From NCBI GenBank assembly GCA_008501565.1, contig QQUL01000022.1:1-6240 (forward strand): a stretch of DNA of 6,240 nucleotides, in the 5' to 3' direction. Position 1 is the first letter of the stretch, and each line of letters starts with the position of its first letter. The position numbers were made by a program, and so were the translations under genes. The notes beneath the pieces were generated by a model. The model had not been told where the DNA came from, ran no database searches, and saw nothing but the letters and a program-made list of their open reading frames with translations. Below are positions 5,264-6,240 of the stretch, piece after piece. The stretch is from Armatimonadota bacterium. Lineage in GTDB: Bacteria; Actinomycetota; Acidimicrobiia; Spongiisociales; UBA5794.

Positions 5264-5545
5264 CGGCACGTGAAGCCGCAACTCCAAGACTTCTTTACGG
5301 ACTGAAAGCTCTGACCCGCCCTTCGGTCCGATCTCTGTGAGTTTCGAGACCTACTACTCTCCCTCGTAGTACGAGTGCTTTTCTTTCTCCGGAGGACCAC
5401 GGGCATCAGACTGGAACCGGCACCTCTGTCCACCGTGGACGGGACTCGAAACTCCACACCGATTGACCTGACAACAAGGAACATGCTGATGGTTGCTCGC
5501 GGTCACAAGAGGCAGATACACCGTCAAAGCCAAGTGAGCCGTCAA
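5264..5545. other. Intergenic region without a convincing gene
   Basis: 282 bp between the SHOCT gene and the 3' end of the minus-strand lipoprotein gene. It holds operator-like site 4 with a promoter-like sequence (5343-5375), a GGAGG at 5391-5395 with no start codon behind it, and a 13-bp dyad GTCCAC-C-GTGGAC (5428-5440). No terminator with a T-run was found. An open frame from GTG 5375 runs on antisense into the lipoprotein gene and is not credible as a gene. It could hold a decayed gene or a small RNA. Confidence 0.5.
5343..5375 (+). promoter_or_regulatory. Candidate promoter and operator, site 4 (orphan)
   Basis: Dyad TACTAC (5352-5357), 8 nt, GTAGTA (5366-5371), partly overlapping a second dyad CTCGTA-G-TACGAG (5363-5375). 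A weak pair TTCGAG (5343-5348), 18 nt, TAGTAC (5367-5372) has the same layout as the repressor-operon promoter at 3101-3130. GGAGG follows at 5391, but no ATG, GTG or TTG stands 5-12 nt beyond it. It may drive a decayed gene or a non-coding transcript. Confidence 0.4.
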
Positions 5546-6205
5546 TCAGGGCAGATACTGCTCGACCAGCTCCGTGACGGTTCCGCCGTTCACATAGATC
5601 CACGCGGCGCAGTGATCGCTCGGGCAGTCCTGAATCGCGGTGCTACTTGTGCTTGGCCAGTCCGCCATTGGTATCGCGATGGGCGTCAGATCACCGGCTC
5701 CATCAAGCCAGTAGGCCGTCCCTGTATCGTTGAGCGGAGCTGATCGGGTGCTCAGATTGTTGTTGCGAATGTAGAAATCCAAAGGCTCCTCGCCATCAGC
5801 GATGGCCCTGCTGTTGGCCGCTTCACCTGTCCAGAAACAAGCCACATCGATGGTAACCGTCGATGTGTCAATCGCCTTGATGAATCCAAACCAGATTCCA
5901 TCCGGAACCTCAACTCCCCCCACAACGCACCCTGAGCCGTGGGCGTCATCCGATCCTGGGAAAGGCATGGGAAGGAATCCATTGGCGGCAACCGAAACCT
6001 CCGGTAGCGGCACCGTCGTCGTGGTCGGAGGAAGCGTCGTCGTGGTCGTCGTGGTCGGAGGAAGCGTCGTCGTGGTCGTCGTGGTGGACGGGACGGTGCT
6101 GGTGATGAGAACCGACGCTGTTGTCGTGGCACCGTCGCTGGTACCGCCAGTGCAGCCGACAAGGATCATGGCAAAGATCAGCGGGACTGAGGCGAGTCGC
6201 TTCAT
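5546..6205 (-). CDS. Putative secreted lipoprotein with Thr-rich linker and unknown C-terminal domain
   Basis: 219 aa. Signal peptide MKRLASVPLIFAMI with lipobox LVGC, giving lipidation at C18 and anchoring to the outer face of the membrane. Residues ~27-68 are a low-complexity Thr/Pro linker, including two TTTTTTTLPP repeats (41-60). The C-terminal domain (about 70-219) begins near GSGCVVGGVEVPDGIWFGFI and contains VDVACFWTGEAA-like text (119-130), DFYIRNNN (143-150) and a final IYVNGGTVTELVEQY. Four further Cys (93, 123, 194, 199) could make two disulfides. Similar domains with GSGC, DG-WFG and YYVRN-type motifs occur as uncharacterised proteins in Acidimicrobiia (from memory, not searched). 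Start ATG 6205 is supported by the signal peptide; the ribosome binding site is weak. A CATAAT -10-like box lies at 6236-6231. Function unknown. Confidence 0.85.
   Translation of the reverse strand: MKRLASVPLIFAMILVGCTGGTSDGATTTASVLITSTVPSTTTTTTTLPPTTTTTTTLPPTTTTVPLPEVSVAANGFLPMPFPGSDDAHGSGCVVGGVEVPDGIWFGFIKAIDTSTVTIDVACFWTGEAANSRAIADGEEPLDFYIRNNNLSTRSAPLNDTGTAYWLDGAGDLTPIAIPMADWPSTSSTAIQDCPSDHCAAWIYVNGGTVTELVEQYLP
6021..6080 (-). repeat. Two perfect 30-bp tandem repeats in the lipoprotein linker
   Basis: Bases 6021-6050 and 6051-6080 are identical 30-bp units; partial, diverged copies flank them. Each unit encodes ten residues of the Thr/Pro linker in frame, so copy number change would alter linker length without a frameshift. 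Confidence 0.9.
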
Positions 6206-6230
6206 GATCCAAGCGTAGGTTGGATGGTGA

Positions 6231-6236
6231 ATTATG
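6231..6236 (-). promoter_or_regulatory. Candidate -10 of the lipoprotein gene
   Basis: CATAAT on the minus strand, 5 of 6 to consensus, about 25 nt upstream of ATG 6205. Any -35 lies beyond the window, so this is a weak call. Confidence 0.3.
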
Positions 6237-6240
6237 GAAG

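Noticed and set aside
5298..5330. Terminator after the SHOCT gene (CGGAC ... GTCCG)
   Set aside because: Five-base arms with a 23-nt loop, a competing inner stem and no T-run.
5375..5743. 122-aa plus-strand frame after operator site 4
   Set aside because: GTG 5375 is only 2 nt past the candidate -10, and more than half of the frame is antisense to the conserved-looking C-terminus of the lipoprotein.
6011..6090. CRISPR-like repeat array
   Set aside because: The 30-bp units are directly adjacent with no spacers and encode the Thr/Pro linker in frame.

Overview
The window looks like chromosomal DNA of a high-GC actinobacterium. The best guess is class Acidimicrobiia or a relative: codon bias, GTG/TTG starts, and a secreted lipoprotein with a Thr/Pro linker of the TTTTLPP type all fit. 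This placement is an inference from sequence style, not a marker-gene result.

Layout. (1) 1-801, plus strand: the 3' end of a short-chain dehydrogenase/reductase gene, followed by a TetR-family regulator whose TTG start overlaps the SDR stop. (2) 802-986: a convergent intergenic gap. (3) 987-3011, minus strand: a heavy-metal P-type ATPase of the CPH (P1B-3, CopB-like) class with a His-rich N-terminus. (4) 3012-3164: a divergent control region with two CTAC/GTAG dyads and a separate 20-bp palindrome between them. (5) 3165-4916, plus strand: a tightly overlapping operon of a BlaI/MecI-type repressor, a short M56 (BlaR1-like) membrane metallopeptidase, a 31-codon ORF with its own strong ribosome binding site, and a membrane-anchored mono-haem cytochrome c. 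(6) 4917-5263: a further dyad/promoter and a small one-TM SHOCT-domain protein. (7) 5264-5545: no convincing gene, but a fourth dyad placed over a promoter-like sequence with a GGAGG downstream and no start codon. (8) 5546-6205, minus strand: a lipoprotein with a repeat-encoded Thr linker and an unrecognised extracytoplasmic domain.

How it works together (inference). The centre of the window (987-5263) reads as one metal/redox stress module. A BlaI-type repressor probably binds CTAC...GTAG dyads in front of its own operon, the divergent ATPase and the SHOCT gene. The M56 peptidase would relieve repression, and the outputs would be metal export plus a membrane cytochrome. The M56 protein lacks the large sensor domain of BlaR1 and the repressor has no cysteines for direct metal sensing, so how the signal is perceived is open. 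The shared dyads, the overlapping 31-aa ORF and the apparently orphan fourth promoter are the parts most worth following up.
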